A stretch of 64,000 nucleotides of DNA from NCBI GenBank assembly GCA_024220505.1, contig JAKZZE010000028.1:735829-799828 (forward strand). The letters are read 5' to 3'. The number at the start of each line of letters is the position of its first letter. Within the stretch, counting starts at the first letter, position 1. A model generated the notes under the pieces. That model saw nothing but the letters and a program-made list of their open reading frames with translations. It had not been told where the DNA came from and searched no databases. A program made the translations under genes and the position numbers. This document shows, one piece after another, positions 62,467 to 64,000 of this stretch. This stretch comes from Rhizopus arrhizus. Its lineage: Eukaryota > Mucoromycota > Mucoromycetes > Mucorales > Rhizopodaceae.

Positions 62467-63861
62467 GATGCCCGGGGTGGACAAAAGTTCGTCCTCGAAC
62501 GTTCCATGGCGTGGGACATGTAAGTGGGCCCAAGAGTCTTCTTGTTTTATTACTTTCTTTAGGATGGGATCGATTCGTCCCTCTATGAGTATCTCTTTCA
62601 ATTGATGATGTTTGGCGTTGAGATATCGGTTGACACTAGCTTGAGTAGCTTTAGGACGCTGGAAAACGAAATGACTCCAACGGTTGACGTACGTAGCTAG
62701 TTCTTCAATAGCATTTTGTTGTTGTAGAACAGTAACTGATCGTAGTAGACATTGATAATATAAGTCTTAATACAAGATCATAATTAAATAAAATAAAAAT
62801 ATAAGTTTATTTAAATAAGATCATACAATCAATTCCAATTAAACATATTCTTTTAGAATATGTTTTGTATTAATGAGAGTTCTTTGATAAGAAGAAGTAT
62901 CAACTAAAATAACAAGATCCAATCCAATATCAGGAATATTGCTAATCTTTCACATAATTGAAATAACGCGTAAAATAACCTTATTCAAATCAGTGAGGAA
63001 TTCCCAGAATAAAAGATAATCTATGACAGACATACAAAAGAACAAATGAAAAGTTTTCATAATCATAATTATAGATGATACTTGCTAAAGTACCTGAATA
63101 TTAGAAGAACGCTTACAATAGAAGATATCAAGCCACTCACTCAATAAGATATAAATACCTGCCTTCAATTAGAATAATTTTTACTTTAACTTAAACTGAA
63201 ATAAAGATCAGTCTCAAAAAGTACTCAAACTGTTTCTTTATTTTTGTTTCTATTTTTTTTTAAATCATTATTACCATTATACAACATTTGTTTCTTTCGG
63301 TGGGAACGTTTGAGTTCTTGTTGCGCTTTTTTATATTCAGAATAGGATTCCAGTATGTGTTTTTTTTGTGATATTGGCAGCCTCCAGATTTCCTTTTTGC
63401 CAATCTTCTAGTAATAAATCATCCCATTCTTTGATACTTTGATCGGAACAAGGATAATAAGGCAGTGGATTATAAGAGGTGTTGATATGAGCTACTGTGG
63501 GTTGCAGTACTTCTTTAAAGGAAGCTGAAATAGGCCAGTCCATAATTTGTGCTTGCTCCTTTACTCTTTCTTGGATTGCCTTTGCAAAATGAATAGCACT
63601 GTTATGGATCGTAGGTTCCATTCCTTCATCAACTTCAGGAATAAAGCAGTCATATTCATTAAAGTCTTCTTGACAACCTTGTAACCATTGTTCAAGTGCA
63701 ATTACCAAATTTTCGTATCCTTCTTGCTGATAATAGGTATGGAAGTAATCCTGCAGCATGTTCTTGTAATATTCATCAGGATCAGCAAAATCTTCTTTCT
63801 TGGGTGCATAGGGTCTCCACCAGGATCCCTTGTTATTTTCAGTGTACAGGTTTGTATTCAT
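62413..63861 (-). pseudogene. Accessory ORF of element C, split by a solo LTR and shifted
   Basis: The N-terminal part runs from MNTNLYTENNKGSWW (63861) with YAPKKEDFADPDEYYKNML, DYFHTYYQQEGYENLV and SDQSIKEWDDLLLEDWQK. The frame shifts in a run of eight A near 63360; the shifted frame gives YSEYKKAQQELKRSHRKKQ up to the LTR insertion at 63286. After the LTR it resumes near 62757 as YQCLLRSVTVLQQQNA, RWSHFVFQRPKA, YLNAKHHQLKEILIEGRID and FEDELLSTPGI, and ends inside LTR-C (FDFSLSN). The order of blocks equals that of elements A and F. Without insert it would be about 300 codons. Confidence 0.75.
62757..63286 (-). repeat. Solo LTR, family K, inside the accessory ORF of C
   Basis: On the minus strand it starts TGTTGTATAATGGTAAT (63286) and contains AAGTACT/GAGACTGATC text shared with 2824-2958, plus a TATTTATATC box near 63150. 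The left border near 62757 is set by where the accessory protein text resumes. I find no matching 5-bp duplication (TTTGT on the right has no left partner at that border), so the ends are approximate. Confidence 0.65.
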
Positions 63862-64000
63862 TTTCCTTATCTTGAGTTTGTCTTCTTGGATAGATAGATG
63901 ATTATATATATATATATTTTTTTGTAGTATTTATATTATTTCAATGTTTTTGTGCTTGTGAAAATTTTTTTTTTTTTTTTTTTTTTTTGTTAACAAAGTT
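63862..64000. other. Gene-free end of window
   Basis: Upstream of the accessory ORF of C: ATATATATAT and T tracts. The integrase of C would be expected further right, outside the window. Confidence 0.5.

Overview
The window reads as transposon-dense, AT-rich nuclear DNA of a filamentous fungus. The mix of chromodomain Ty3/gypsy elements, Tc1/mariner elements with long inverted repeats, a CACTA/Plavaka-type element and long A/T homopolymers fits an early-diverging (Mucoromycota-type) fungus best. That placement is an inference from style, not from a marker gene. The only host gene I can support is one tRNA-Thr (12605-12677). Almost all remaining sequence belongs to mobile elements, many nested in each other.

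Left part, 1-5179: a decayed Merlin (ISXO2-like) transposase, a fragment of an unknown gene broken by a Tc1-like remnant, a piece of a solo LTR, a truncated Tc1 copy, a solo LTR of family B, then about 1.2 kb with no gene.

5180-12548: a complete CACTA/Plavaka-like DNA transposon. It has matching CACTGCAAATAAT termini and a 3-bp ATA duplication. Its two convergent spliced genes are a 358-residue proline/glutamine-rich protein of unknown function and an 886-residue Tnp2-type transposase. Both splice models close in frame. The tRNA lies 57 bp beyond its right end.

12706-36373: two copies of LTR-A lie head to head around a Tc1 element, forming a large palindrome. The right copy is split by a serial nest: chromovirus B (plus; duplication TATAA) contains chromovirus G (minus; GGTTT), which contains chromovirus H (plus; ATACT). 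Removing each insert restores an open frame in its host. Beyond the nest, the 3' end of element A carries an accessory ORF downstream of where integrase would be. Next comes a dead Tc1 element holding a solo LTR.

36374-50573: a head-to-tail array of six or more LTR-like units is interrupted by retroelement F (minus). F has 602-bp LTRs, gag, a gag-pol slippery site, protease, RT/RNase H, integrase and an accessory ORF. Each LTR of F holds a different Tc1-type element at exactly the same TA.

50574-64000: Ty3/gypsy element D (plus, one intact 1549-residue polyprotein) contains chromovirus E (minus, 1743 residues plus an in-frame tail after one UAG). The 3' LTR of D is broken by the LTR of element C (minus), which runs off the window and carries a third copy of the accessory ORF, itself split by a solo LTR.

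Most likely to be undescribed: the accessory ORF family of elements A, C and F; the second gene of the Plavaka-like element; and the two Tc1 hits at one TA. Other architectural points are the poly-T tract where four chromoviruses should have a tRNA primer site, and a primer-site copy inside the LTRs of the A/C/F group.
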